From: Methanocalculus sp.
GTDB taxonomy: Archaea; Halobacteriota; Methanomicrobia; Methanomicrobiales; Methanocorpusculaceae
Direction: 5' to 3'
Length of the DNA: 7,771 nt
Assembly: GCF_029762515.1 (NCBI RefSeq)
Contig: NZ_JARVGN010000061.1
Location: 1 to 7,771, forward strand
Shown: piece by piece, positions 1-6,962 of the stretch
Layout: every line of letters starts with the position of its first letter
Position numbering within the stretch: the stretch's first letter is position 1
Notes under the pieces: generated by a model
The model's input: only the letters and a program-made list of their open reading frames with translations
Databases searched by the model: none
Told to the model about the DNA's origin: nothing
Translations under genes and position numbers: made by a program

Positions 1-3000
1 GAACGGGCTCTCCCTCTCTTTCGTCAGGGCGGGGATAATGAGTCTCCTGATACCCTGCATCCCCAAACCGGAGCTGTCTGGAGAAGGCACGGGATATGCC
101 TCTGGAATCTGGGCAGGTATGAGGAGGCTCTCCAGTCACTTGAAACCGCACTCAGGCAGAACCCACATGATACAGAATCCTGGTTTTCAAAGGCGACGCT
201 TCTTCAGATTCAGGGACATAATGAAGACGCACTGGATGCCTATGCGAAGGTGCTCGAAGACCGGCCAGATTATTATGAAGCATGGCTGAACAGCGGCTCA
301 GCTGCCCTTGCAATTGGCAGGGATCAGGATGCCCTTACCTTCCTGGATCATGCGATTGCCATTCGTGATGATGATCCTGACTCCTGGTCACTTCGTGCAC
401 TGGCACTTAATCATCTTGGCAGGACCGATGGATCGCTAGCATCTCTTGAGCAGACACTTTCACTCAATCCATCGGATCTGAAAGCGAATCTTGGAAAGGG
501 AAAGCTTCTCATGGAATCTGAGCGATATGAAGAGGCCCTGGAGGCTTTTGAGAAGATACTGGATACACATCCTGAGAGTACTACTGTTCTGCTCTACCAT
601 GGATCCGCTCTTGAGGCACTTGGCCGCTACAGAGAGGCCGCCTCTTCATATGAACGGGTTCGTACTCTTCGTCCAAAGGATTCTATAGCGCGTCTGCGGC
701 TTGCTCCCCTCCTCATCCGCCTCAAACGGTACCGGGAAGCCCTGGTCGAATACGATGGGATCATCGAATCAGGCAAAGCCGATCCTGGTGTCTGGCTGAA
801 CCGGTCATTTGCCCAGATGGCACTCCACCAGAATGAAGGTGCAGTTCAATCCCTTGATGAATTGCTGAAGATTGATCCCGATAATAATGAGGCACTTTTC
901 AGGTACGGAGCGCTCCAACACCTGCTTTGCAGATTTGAAGAATCTCTTTCCGCACTTGACAGAATAGATGGAACCGAGCTGAATGATCCACGGTACTGGC
1001 AGATTCGTGGCTCTTCTCTCCTCTCGCTTGGCCGTCATGAAGAGGCTGTCTCCTCGTTCGATCGTGCTCTCTCTCTTGATGAGAGCGACTCATCTGTCTG
1101 GCGTGGTCGTGGTTCTGCGCTCCTCTCACTTGGGCGTTATGAGGACGCCGTCTCCTCGTTCGACCGTTTTCTCTCTCCTGATGATCCCGACTCCTCTGTC
1201 TGGCGTGATCATGGCCGTGCTCTCCTCTTGCTTGGGCGTTATGAGGATGCCGTCTCTTCGTTCGATCGTGCTCTCTCTCTGGATGAGAGTGACTCTTCTG
1301 TCTGGCGTGATCATGGCCGTGCTCTCCTCTCACTTGGCCGCCATGAGGACGCACTCACTTCCTTTGATCGTTCCCTCAATCTGAATCCGGATCAGGCAGC
1401 TGTCTGGTCCGATCATGCGTCAGTTCTTCTCTCACTGAACCGTGCTGAAGATGCAGTCGGTTCTTTTGAGCGTTCAATCAGCCTTGATCCTGAGAACGCC
1501 GGTTTACTCTTTGAGTATGGGATGCTCCTCTCCCGGCTGAAACGGCATGATGAGGCACTCAGTTATCTTGACCGTGCAATGGCCCTCAGTCCGGATGATT
1601 CTGATCTGATCGGCGAGCGTGCCCGTCTGCTCACTCTTCTTGAGCGATATGAGGAGGCGCTGGAAACTTTCGATCAGCTCGGCAATCTTTCACGAAATCA
1701 GCATCTGCTCCACGCTGATGCACTCTTCAGGACAGGCAGATTTGATAGTGCAGAAGAGGCATACCTTGCCTCTCTTGATGATACGGATGAAGATTCTGCT
1801 ATCTGGAAAAAGATCGGCGACTGCCGGTTCTCAATGGGCAGGTATGAAGAGTCACTATCCGGGTATGAGAAGGCCATGCAGTCTTCACCTGATGATTCAG
1901 CCTTGCTTGAATCATACGGGGATGCACTCCTTGAGGTTTTGAGAAGAGAAGAGGCATATGCTGTATTTGAACGTGCTCTTCTGGTATCTCCTGATGATCC
2001 GGCTCTCCTCTCAAAGGCTGCTGATACTCTTGTCCTTCTGAACAGGGAGACAGAGGCCCTCGCTCTCTATGACCGGCTCACCGGGGGAGAAACTGCGGAT
2101 GCAACACTCTGGACGAGACGGGGGGAACTTCTCGTAAAGCTTGAACGGTATGAGGAGGCCCTTAACTCCTTTGAAGGGGCGCTCCGTTCTGACCCCTCCG
2201 ATAGTGCCTCCATGCTCGGGAGTGCCCGATGCCTGATCTCTCTCTCCCGTTTTGAAGAGGCTCAGGGGATACTCTCGAAACTGGTTTTTGAGAATCCAGC
2301 AGATCCACAAATCTGGCAGATGCTGGGCAACGTCCTTGAACTGCTTCATCGACCTGATGAGGCGCTTCTTGCCTATGAGCATATACCTGATGAGACCACT
2401 ATAGAGCGGGGTGTCCTGCTCTTTGAAGCCGGCCATCATGATAAGGCATTCTCTCTCCTCTCCTCCACTCCTGAAAGGTTCTCTTCCCATCCTGCAGCAC
2501 TCAAAGCCCTTTCCAGCTCCTCAATTGCAATTGGCATGGAGGAAGAGGCTCTTGCTATTTTCAGGCAGCAGGTCGATGAAATGCCAGATAATGCCGGGCG
2601 TCTTCTCCTCTATGCGGAACTCCTCGAATCCGCCGGCCACACTGAGGATTCTCTCGCTGCTTATCGTAGGGGGGTTTCACCTGATATGCCGGATGGATGG
2701 AGAGAGATGGGTGATCTCCTCTGTCAGCTTGAACGCTTCGATGAAGCAGAAGCCGCATATCAGCAGGCACTCCGTTTCACTCCTGATGATCCCCTTCTCC
2801 TCCACAGGTCTGGAATTGTACTCAATCATCTTGGTCGTCCTGATGAGGCGCTAGCTTCATTTGACAGGGGTCTTGGGATCATCCCCCATGATAGCAATCT
2901 GATCGGCGAGCGTGCCCGTCTGCTCACTCTTCTTGGCCGTCATGAGGATGCGGTATCTGCTTTTGATCAGCTCGATACTCTTACGCCAGAGCAGCGCCTG

Positions 3001-5049
3001 CTCCATGCAGATTCGCTCTTCCGGACAGGCAGATTTGATGAAGCAGAGGAGGAATACCTGGTTTTATCTTCGTATGTCCCGGATGGTGACCCGCTTATCT
3101 GGAAAAAGATTGGTGACTGCCGGTTCCGTTCCGGAAGGTATCAGGATGCAGTTGATGCATATGAACAGGCATTGCCGCTTGCCCTGGATGACACATCTCT
3201 TCTGGAGTTGTATGCTGATGCGCTCTTCGAAGTTGACAGGGCAGAGGAAGCCTATGCTCTATACCAGCGTGCCCTCCATGCCCTCCCTGACGATCCAATC
3301 CTGCTTGGAAAGGCTGCCGATACGCTTGTTCTCCTGAAAAGGAATAACGAGGCCCTTGCTCTCTATGAACAACTGGCCGGTGCTGGCGATCCTGCCCCCT
3401 CTATTCTTCGAAAGCGGGGTGTCGTTCTCCAATCGCTTGGGCGTCATGAAGAAGCGGTACTCTCCTTTGAAGAAACACTTCAGCAGGAGCCATCCGATAC
3501 AGAATCCCTTCTTGGAATTGCCCGATCCCTCATCGCCCTCAATCGCTTTTCGGAGGCTCAGGGGATCATCTCAAGACTGGTCCTTGAGATTCCCGATGAT
3601 CCGGATCTCTGGTCTCTGTATGGATTTGTTCTCGAGCAGCTTGATCGTCCTGATGAAGCGCTCCTCGCCTATGAGCACGCACCGGATGAGACTACGACAG
3701 AGCGGGGGCTTCTTCTCTCCCGCCTTGGCAGACATGATGATGCAATCCTCCTTCTCTCTCCTCCAACTGAAGATCCCTCATTCAGGACAGCTGTTCTCCA
3801 GGCTCTCTCCACCTCCCTGATTGCAGTTGGACGAAAAGAAGAGGCACTTGATCTGCTTCATCAGCTGATCGGAGAGGTACCTGATGATCCCGAAATTCGC
3901 TTCCTTTATGCAGATCTTCTGGCAGCAGCCGGTCGTCTTGAGGATGCGCTCTCTTCATATGATCGTGTAGTCTTAGCCGGGAAACCCGAAGGGTGGAGAG
4001 AAATGGGTGATCTCCTCTGCCGTCTGGGAAGATATGATGAAGCATTATCAGCATTCAGGCGGGCACTTCACTTCTCTCAGGACGATCCTGCGCTCATCAA
4101 CAGGTGTGGCACCGCACTTTCACATCTTGGGAGATACAAAGAGGCGGTATCCTGTTATGAAAGGGCAATTCATCAAAATCCACCTGATCCTGAACTATTT
4201 CGCCGATATGCTTCAGCTCTCTACCATGTCGGCCGTTATGATGAGGCACTCCGTTACTGCACCTGCTGGCTTGAAGAGCATCCCGATGATCCTGAGGGCT
4301 GGTATGGGCATGCCAGGCTGCTTGTCAAGGCTGGAAAATATGATGACGCCTCTTTCTCTGTTGAACGGGCTCTCTCCGGTAGGCAGGACGATGCGAATGC
4401 CTGGTATCTCCGGGGCGTTATCCAGGGAAGGCTCGGCCGGTTCCAGCAGGCACTCTCCTCGGCCGATAAGGCGATCACTCTTGATGAAACCAATGCGGAT
4501 GCCTGGGTTCTCAGGGGGACAGTACTCCACCGTCTTCTGAAATACCAGGAGGCCCTCCGTTCACTTGATCAGGCTCTATCACTCACCCCTGAGGATGGTG
4601 GCTCCTGGTACATCAGAGGCACTATTCTTGGGAGCCTGGGCAGGTTTGAGGATGCTATTCTCTCTTTTAATCGATCTCTGGATATTAATCCCGGGAATGC
4701 CCCTGTACTGCATGCACGTGCAGTACTGCTGCATCAGCTCGGCAGATTCGATAAGGCTGTGGAATCAAGTGAGGAGGCTCTGAGCATTGATCCCGGCTTG
4801 TATTCAGCATGGCAGGCTCATGCACATGCACTTCTCCGTTTGGGACGAAATGAGGAGGCACTCGTCTCGCTGGATCGTGCACTGGAGGGGGTGCCTGATC
4901 GCCACAGGCTCTGGTATGCGAAGGGGAAGGCTCTTGCTGCGCTTGATCGGTTTGAGGAGGCTCTCCGTTCATTTGAAAAAGCCTATGAACTACAGCCTGA
5001 ACGAGCGTATATGGAAGAGATCCGGCGGTGCCGGCAGAAAGCCGCCTGA
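1..5049 (+). CDS. Giant TPR-array protein, N-terminus outside window (partial)
   Basis: Frame 1 is open from the first base to the TGA at 5047-5049, giving 1682 residues. The GTG at 250 is only an internal codon: the residues before it already read as good TPRs (for example LGRYEEALQSLETAL, residues 37-51). I count about 49 consecutive 34-residue TPRs with the usual W/Y-x-x-x-G/A, LGRYEEAL, F/Y-x-R-A-L and P-D-D marks. A short capping helix ends in EEIRRCRQKAA. Most units are exactly 34 residues; a few of 29-33 recur at matching places in two 13-TPR blocks. TPR arrays form right-handed superhelices that bind peptides or partner proteins, so a scaffold role is likely, but the sequence names no ligand. 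No enzyme domain or membrane helix is visible; a signal peptide or N-terminal domain could lie upstream. Residues 8-24 form a longer Gly/Pro/Asn-rich linker than elsewhere. TPR assignment is very sure; cellular role unknown. Confidence 0.95.
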   Translation, partial: ERALPLFRQGGDNESPDTLHPQTGAVWRRHGICLWNLGRYEEALQSLETALRQNPHDTESWFSKATLLQIQGHNEDALDAYAKVLEDRPDYYEAWLNSGSAALAIGRDQDALTFLDHAIAIRDDDPDSWSLRALALNHLGRTDGSLASLEQTLSLNPSDLKANLGKGKLLMESERYEEALEAFEKILDTHPESTTVLLYHGSALEALGRYREAASSYERVRTLRPKDSIARLRLAPLLIRLKRYREALVEYDGIIESGKADPGVWLNRSFAQMALHQNEGAVQSLDELLKIDPDNNEALFRYGALQHLLCRFEESLSALDRIDGTELNDPRYWQIRGSSLLSLGRHEEAVSSFDRALSLDESDSSVWRGRGSALLSLGRYEDAVSSFDRFLSPDDPDSSVWRDHGRALLLLGRYEDAVSSFDRALSLDESDSSVWRDHGRALLSLGRHEDALTSFDRSLNLNPDQAAVWSDHASVLLSLNRAEDAVGSFERSISLDPENAGLLFEYGMLLSRLKRHDEALSYLDRAMALSPDDSDLIGERARLLTLLERYEEALETFDQLGNLSRNQHLLHADALFRTGRFDSAEEAYLASLDDTDEDSAIWKKIGDCRFSMGRYEESLSGYEKAMQSSPDDSALLESYGDALLEVLRREEAYAVFERALLVSPDDPALLSKAADTLVLLNRETEALALYDRLTGGETADATLWTRRGELLVKLERYEEALNSFEGALRSDPSDSASMLGSARCLISLSRFEEAQGILSKLVFENPADPQIWQMLGNVLELLHRPDEALLAYEHIPDETTIERGVLLFEAGHHDKAFSLLSSTPERFSSHPAALKALSSSSIAIGMEEEALAIFRQQVDEMPDNAGRLLLYAELLESAGHTEDSLAAYRRGVSPDMPDGWREMGDLLCQLERFDEAEAAYQQALRFTPDDPLLLHRSGIVLNHLGRPDEALASFDRGLGIIPHDSNLIGERARLLTLLGRHEDAVSAFDQLDTLTPEQRLLHADSLFRTGRFDEAEEEYLVLSSYVPDGDPLIWKKIGDCRFRSGRYQDAVDAYEQALPLALDDTSLLELYADALFEVDRAEEAYALYQRALHALPDDPILLGKAADTLVLLKRNNEALALYEQLAGAGDPAPSILRKRGVVLQSLGRHEEAVLSFEETLQQEPSDTESLLGIARSLIALNRFSEAQGIISRLVLEIPDDPDLWSLYGFVLEQLDRPDEALLAYEHAPDETTTERGLLLSRLGRHDDAILLLSPPTEDPSFRTAVLQALSTSLIAVGRKEEALDLLHQLIGEVPDDPEIRFLYADLLAAAGRLEDALSSYDRVVLAGKPEGWREMGDLLCRLGRYDEALSAFRRALHFSQDDPALINRCGTALSHLGRYKEAVSCYERAIHQNPPDPELFRRYASALYHVGRYDEALRYCTCWLEEHPDDPEGWYGHARLLVKAGKYDDASFSVERALSGRQDDANAWYLRGVIQGRLGRFQQALSSADKAITLDETNADAWVLRGTVLHRLLKYQEALRSLDQALSLTPEDGGSWYIRGTILGSLGRFEDAILSFNRSLDINPGNAPVLHARAVLLHQLGRFDKAVESSEEALSIDPGLYSAWQAHAHALLRLGRNEEALVSLDRALEGVPDRHRLWYAKGKALAALDRFEEALRSFEKAYELQPERAYMEEIRRCRQKAA
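1021..1428 (+). repeat. Four 102-bp near-identical tandem TPR-coding units
   Basis: Four head-to-tail units start at 1021, 1123, 1225 and 1327, each exactly 102 bp (34 codons, one TPR). Each opens with CTCT(C/T)(A/G)CTTGG(C/G)CG. Units 1-3 are very alike at DNA level, sharing GTCTCxTCGTTCGAxCGT and GTCTGGCGTG; units 2 and 3 also share GGCGTGATCATGGCCGTGCTC at their ends, apart from at most trivial changes. Unit 4 has drifted in its second half, where LNPDQ replaces LDESD. The encoded motif is SLGR(H/Y)E(E/D)AVSSFDRALSL. The exact phase and high identity point to recent expansion by unequal crossing over or slippage, in contrast with the diverged TPRs elsewhere in the gene. Copy number may vary between strains, and short-read assemblies may collapse it. 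Confidence 0.9.
1504..2796 (+). repeat. 13-TPR superrepeat, copy A
   Basis: This 431-codon block is repeated immediately downstream at 2797-4092. Anchors keep a constant offset: GATCGGCGAG at 1608 and 2901 (1293 bp), GGAAAAAGAT at 1805 and 3101 (1296 bp), the DET codons at 2389 and 3685 (1296 bp), and GTGATCTCCT at 2711 and 4007 (1296 bp). The block therefore duplicated as a unit with a single codon gained or lost. Landmarks in order are LIGERARLLTLL, LFRTGRFD, IWKKIGDCRF, KAADTLVLL, RPDEALLAYEH, and GWREMGDLLC. My rough residue-by-residue count gives a little over half identity between copies. Irregular short units are kept at the same places in both copies. Confidence 0.9.
2797..4092 (+). 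repeat. 13-TPR superrepeat, copy B
   Basis: Second copy of the block at 1504-2796, 432 codons, one codon longer near residue 50 of the block (SYVPDGDPL against DDTDEDSA). All 13 TPRs pair one to one with copy A, including the short 29- and 32-residue units (3607-3789 here, 2311-2493 in A). Some segments are identical in protein (LIGERARLLTLL, IWKKIGDCRF, GWREMGDLLC) while neighbouring helices have diverged freely. The TPR after the block (from 4093) resembles the first TPR of both copies. That fits an unequal exchange between two similar TPRs as the cause of the duplication. Confidence 0.9.
4705..4726. repeat. Perfect 8-bp inverted repeat inside the TPR gene
   Basis: Arms GTACTGCA and TGCAGTAC flank the six bases TGCACG. 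The bases encode part of VLHARAVL in an ordinary TPR helix. The flanking bases do not extend the pairing. A hairpin or dyad is possible in DNA or mRNA, but codon constraint alone may account for it; no function is claimed. Confidence 0.5.
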
Positions 5050-5082
5050 GTTCTCGTACTGATCTCTCCACATCTCCAAGAA
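5050..5082. other. Convergent gap between TPR gene and channel gene
   Basis: Only 33 bp separate the two stop codons of genes running towards each other. I see no stem-loop and no T-run on either strand, so an archaeal T-tract terminator for either gene would have to sit inside the opposite coding region. Overlapping 3' transcript ends are therefore likely. Confidence 0.6.
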
Positions 5083-5913
5083 TCACTTCTTCCAGAGATC
5101 TCGGGCTTTTATCTCCTGCTTGCAATGGGGGCAGAGGTACTCTTCATCCTCGTTGATCTCTTTCTCAAGAGCTTTTGAAAAGCCTGAAGCAAGGATACCT
5201 GCCGGAAGTGCGAAGATGGCTATTCCGATGAGTGCAATCACGGTTCCAAGCATCTTTCCAAGTGGCGTGATCGGGACGATATCACCGTATCCTGTTGTAG
5301 TCAGGGTAATGACCCCCCACCACATCGCTGCCGGGATACTTGAGAACGCTTCAGGCTGTGCAGGGAATTCAACCTCATACATAAGAGTGGCAGCTGCGAT
5401 CAGGACGATGAAGAGGACGAGGTACGTAGTGATGAGCGTATTCCTCTCCCCTTTGACCACCCTGATGATCAGGTTGATCGAGTCAGAATAGCGTATCAGC
5501 TTGAAGAGCCGAAATACCCTCAGGATCACAAGCCCGGTGAGATTGATGCCGGTGAATGGCAGGAGAATATATGGGAGTATTACCAGCAGATCGATGAGTG
5601 CGAAGGGTGTTTTTGCCCATTTGAGCCGTCCGATGATCGGTTTTGCATATTCAGGGTCTGCTGTACATGTCCAGAGCCTGATCAGATACTCGATTATGAA
5701 GATAATCAGGGTCGATGAAGAGATCAGGAGGAGGATGGTCCATATGATCGGGTATTCTGTTTGGATCTCCCATACACTCGAGAGGACCATCGCAGCGATA
5801 TTCAAGAGAATGACGGCTGTAATGAAGATCCCAAAGATATAGCTCTTCCGGCTTTCCGTGTCTTGAGGCTCGATAATATCCCATATCTTCTTTTTTAATG
5901 CTCTATGACTCAT
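5083..5913 (-). CDS. Voltage-gated-type potassium channel, six-TM
   Basis: A 276-residue membrane protein of the voltage-gated K+ channel superfamily, expected to work as a homotetramer passing K+ down its gradient. S1 lies near residues 25-46, S2 near 57-80 (acidic E75), S3 near 102-120 (D108), and S4 near 125-142 with charges every third residue at R132, R135, K138 and R141. S5 is near 158-178, the pore helix near 191-204, the selectivity filter is TTGYGD (206-211), and S6 is near 219-243 with FALPAG (234-239), the hinge type seen in KCNQ and many prokaryotic channels. The acidic tail ends in CPHC (261-264) and a basic stretch; no RCK/TrkA_N or cyclic-nucleotide domain follows, so gating is probably by voltage. 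The ATG at 5911-5913 is chosen because GGAGG sits 10 bases upstream. It lies 48 bp downstream of the PPK2 gene on the same strand, perhaps in one transcript. K+ selectivity is well supported; voltage dependence is inferred from S4. Confidence 0.93.
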   Translation of the reverse strand: MSHRALKKKIWDIIEPQDTESRKSYIFGIFITAVILLNIAAMVLSSVWEIQTEYPIIWTILLLISSSTLIIFIIEYLIRLWTCTADPEYAKPIIGRLKWAKTPFALIDLLVILPYILLPFTGINLTGLVILRVFRLFKLIRYSDSINLIIRVVKGERNTLITTYLVLFIVLIAAATLMYEVEFPAQPEAFSSIPAAMWWGVITLTTTGYGDIVPITPLGKMLGTVIALIGIAIFALPAGILASGFSKALEKEINEDEEYLCPHCKQEIKARDLWKK

Positions 5914-5923
5914 CTCTCAGCAT

Positions 5924-5928
5924 CCTCC
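5924..5928 (-). promoter_or_regulatory. Ribosome-binding site GGAGG for the channel gene
   Basis: On the minus strand GGGAGG precedes the channel ATG, with ten bases between GGAGG and the start. An ATG also begins directly after GGAGG (5921-5923), but it is out of frame and ends after six codons, so it is not the channel start. The rest of the 48 bp upstream gap shows no convincing TATA box, which favours read-through from the PPK2 gene. Confidence 0.6.
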
Positions 5929-5961
5929 CTTTACAGGCTCAGGCAATCCTCTGCTATCAAT

Positions 5962-6861
5962 CTACTCACTCTCAAGATGAATTCGTGCTTTTTCAATTTC
6001 TTTCATCTGTTCTGCTGAGGTTTCAGGGTACCTGAGATCAAGCCGGCTGATTGCACGGACAATTATATCTGCAACCAGCGTCCTGGCAACCCATTTGTAA
6101 TCTGCCGGGATCACGTACCACGGTGCCTCATCAGTACTTGTCTGGAACATCGCCTCTTCATATGCTGCCTGATAATGGCTCCAGTACTGCCGCTCTGTCA
6201 GATCAGAGAGGGAGAATTTCCACTGCTTCTTCTCTGTCTTCAGCCGGGATAGCAGCCGTTCTTTCTGTTCTTCCTTTGAGATGTTGAGGAAGAATTTCAG
6301 TATGATCGTGCCGTTTGCACGATGGTGCCGTTCAAATGCCCTGATGTCTTCATATCGCGCTTCCCAGAATGCATCAGATCCATATCCCGGTGGGAGCTGT
6401 TGTCCTTCCAGGATCACCGGATGGACTTTTGGGACAAGCACATCCTCATAGTAGGAACGGTTAAAAATTCCGATCTCTCCCCGACGGGGCATGGCTTTCC
6501 AGAAACGCCAGAGAAAGGTGTGGTCGAGCTCATATTTCATCGGCACGCCAAAACTCATCACCTGGCAGCCCTGTGGGTTCACACCTGACATCACATGCTT
6601 TATTGTGCCGTCTTTTCCTGCTGTATCCATCCCCTGGAGAATCACAAGGATTGAGTACCGCTTATCTGCCCAGAGCAGCTCCTGCGCTTCATTAAGAGCT
6701 ACCCTGTTCTCTTCAAGTATCTCGGCGGCACGCTGTTTCACCGCATTTTTGCCAGCTTCTTTGAGTGCATCGCTCTGTGCCCATCCGGTATAGAAATCGG
6801 TAAGGCTGAGCTTTTTTCCAGGCTTGACGAGCAGCCTCTCCATATACTTCTCTTTAATCAT
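5962..6861 (-). CDS. ppk2: PPK2-family polyphosphate kinase (class III-like), complete
   Basis: A 299-residue cytoplasmic P-loop enzyme of the PPK2 family, which transfers phosphate between polyphosphate and nucleotides. Walker A is GMDTAGKDG (77-85), followed by the family run IKHVMSGVNPQG (87-98). The second signature, GEIGIFNRSYYEDVLVPK (128-145), holds the R-x-x-x-E-D group. A basic lid with RLLSRLKTEKKQWKF spans 202-216. APWYVIPADYKW (246-257) closes the core. Length and these motifs best match the single-domain PPK2 group annotated as polyphosphate:nucleotide phosphotransferase (class III-like, using AMP and/or ADP), but substrate and preferred direction cannot be fixed from sequence. 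The first ATG has GTGAT five bases upstream and an in-frame TGA just before it; ATG at 6841-6843 is a weaker alternative. The neighbour at 6963-7771 is a close paralogue (about 70% identity over 213 residues by hand count). No key residue appears missing. Confidence 0.94.
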   Translation of the reverse strand: MIKEKYMERLLVKPGKKLSLTDFYTGWAQSDALKEAGKNAVKQRAAEILEENRVALNEAQELLWADKRYSILVILQGMDTAGKDGTIKHVMSGVNPQGCQVMSFGVPMKYELDHTFLWRFWKAMPRRGEIGIFNRSYYEDVLVPKVHPVILEGQQLPPGYGSDAFWEARYEDIRAFERHHRANGTIILKFFLNISKEEQKERLLSRLKTEKKQWKFSLSDLTERQYWSHYQAAYEEAMFQTSTDEAPWYVIPADYKWVARTLVADIIVRAISRLDLRYPETSAEQMKEIEKARIHLESE

Positions 6862-6866
6862 CGTTC

Positions 6867-6871
6867 ATCAC
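6867..6871 (-). promoter_or_regulatory. Short ribosome-binding site GTGAT for complete PPK2
   Basis: GTGAT would pair with ATCAC of an archaeal 16S 3' tail and lies five bases before the ATG at 6859-6861. It is the main reason for preferring this start over the methionine six codons later, whose upstream bases show only AGAG. Confidence 0.45.
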
Positions 6872-6893
6872 GATTCAGATTCATTTACTGGAA

Positions 6894-6901
6894 GATAAAT
6901 A
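6894..6901 (-). promoter_or_regulatory. Possible archaeal TATA box (TATTTATC)
   Basis: Reading the minus strand, TATTTATC follows the purine-rich GGAGAGAC and is centred about 36 bases before the ATG of the complete PPK2. An archaeal start site about 25 bases downstream would give a leader of roughly ten bases. The 101 bp gap it lies in (6862-6962) also shows no T-run terminator for the upstream gene, so both read-through and a separate promoter are possible. The assignment rests on one short AT-rich match. Confidence 0.3.
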
Positions 6902-6962
6902 CGTCTCTCCTTATTATCTGATAGGTGCCGATCAATGTTTTTCCTGTATCTGAAGGTAAGAG

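Noticed and set aside
250..252. GTG as the start of the TPR gene
   Set aside because: Upstream codons in the same frame encode good TPRs back to position 1, so the true start lies outside the window.
38..289. Frame-2 open reading frame near the left edge
   Set aside because: It overlaps clear TPR coding sequence in frame 1, which continues to the edge; its own translation resembles no family.
899..1354. Long antisense frame (151 residues, rich in His, Arg and Glu) opposite the 102-bp array
   Set aside because: It is the mirror image of the tandem TPR units, with the same 34-residue period, and is explained by the codon bias of the sense strand. No ribosome-binding site or family match is apparent.
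1021..4092. Regular direct repeats considered as a CRISPR-like or satellite array
   Set aside because: The repeats are contiguous, exactly codon-phased and lie inside an open reading frame with TPR consensus; there are no unique spacers.
4685..5125. Antisense frame spanning the end of the TPR gene and the convergent gap
   Set aside because: It overlaps both strongly supported genes, and its composition is that of a reversed TPR coding region.
5921..5923. Minus-strand ATG immediately after GGAGG, before the channel gene
   Set aside because: It is out of frame, ends after six codons, and is too close to GGAGG to be used; the ATG at 5911-5913 has suitable spacing.
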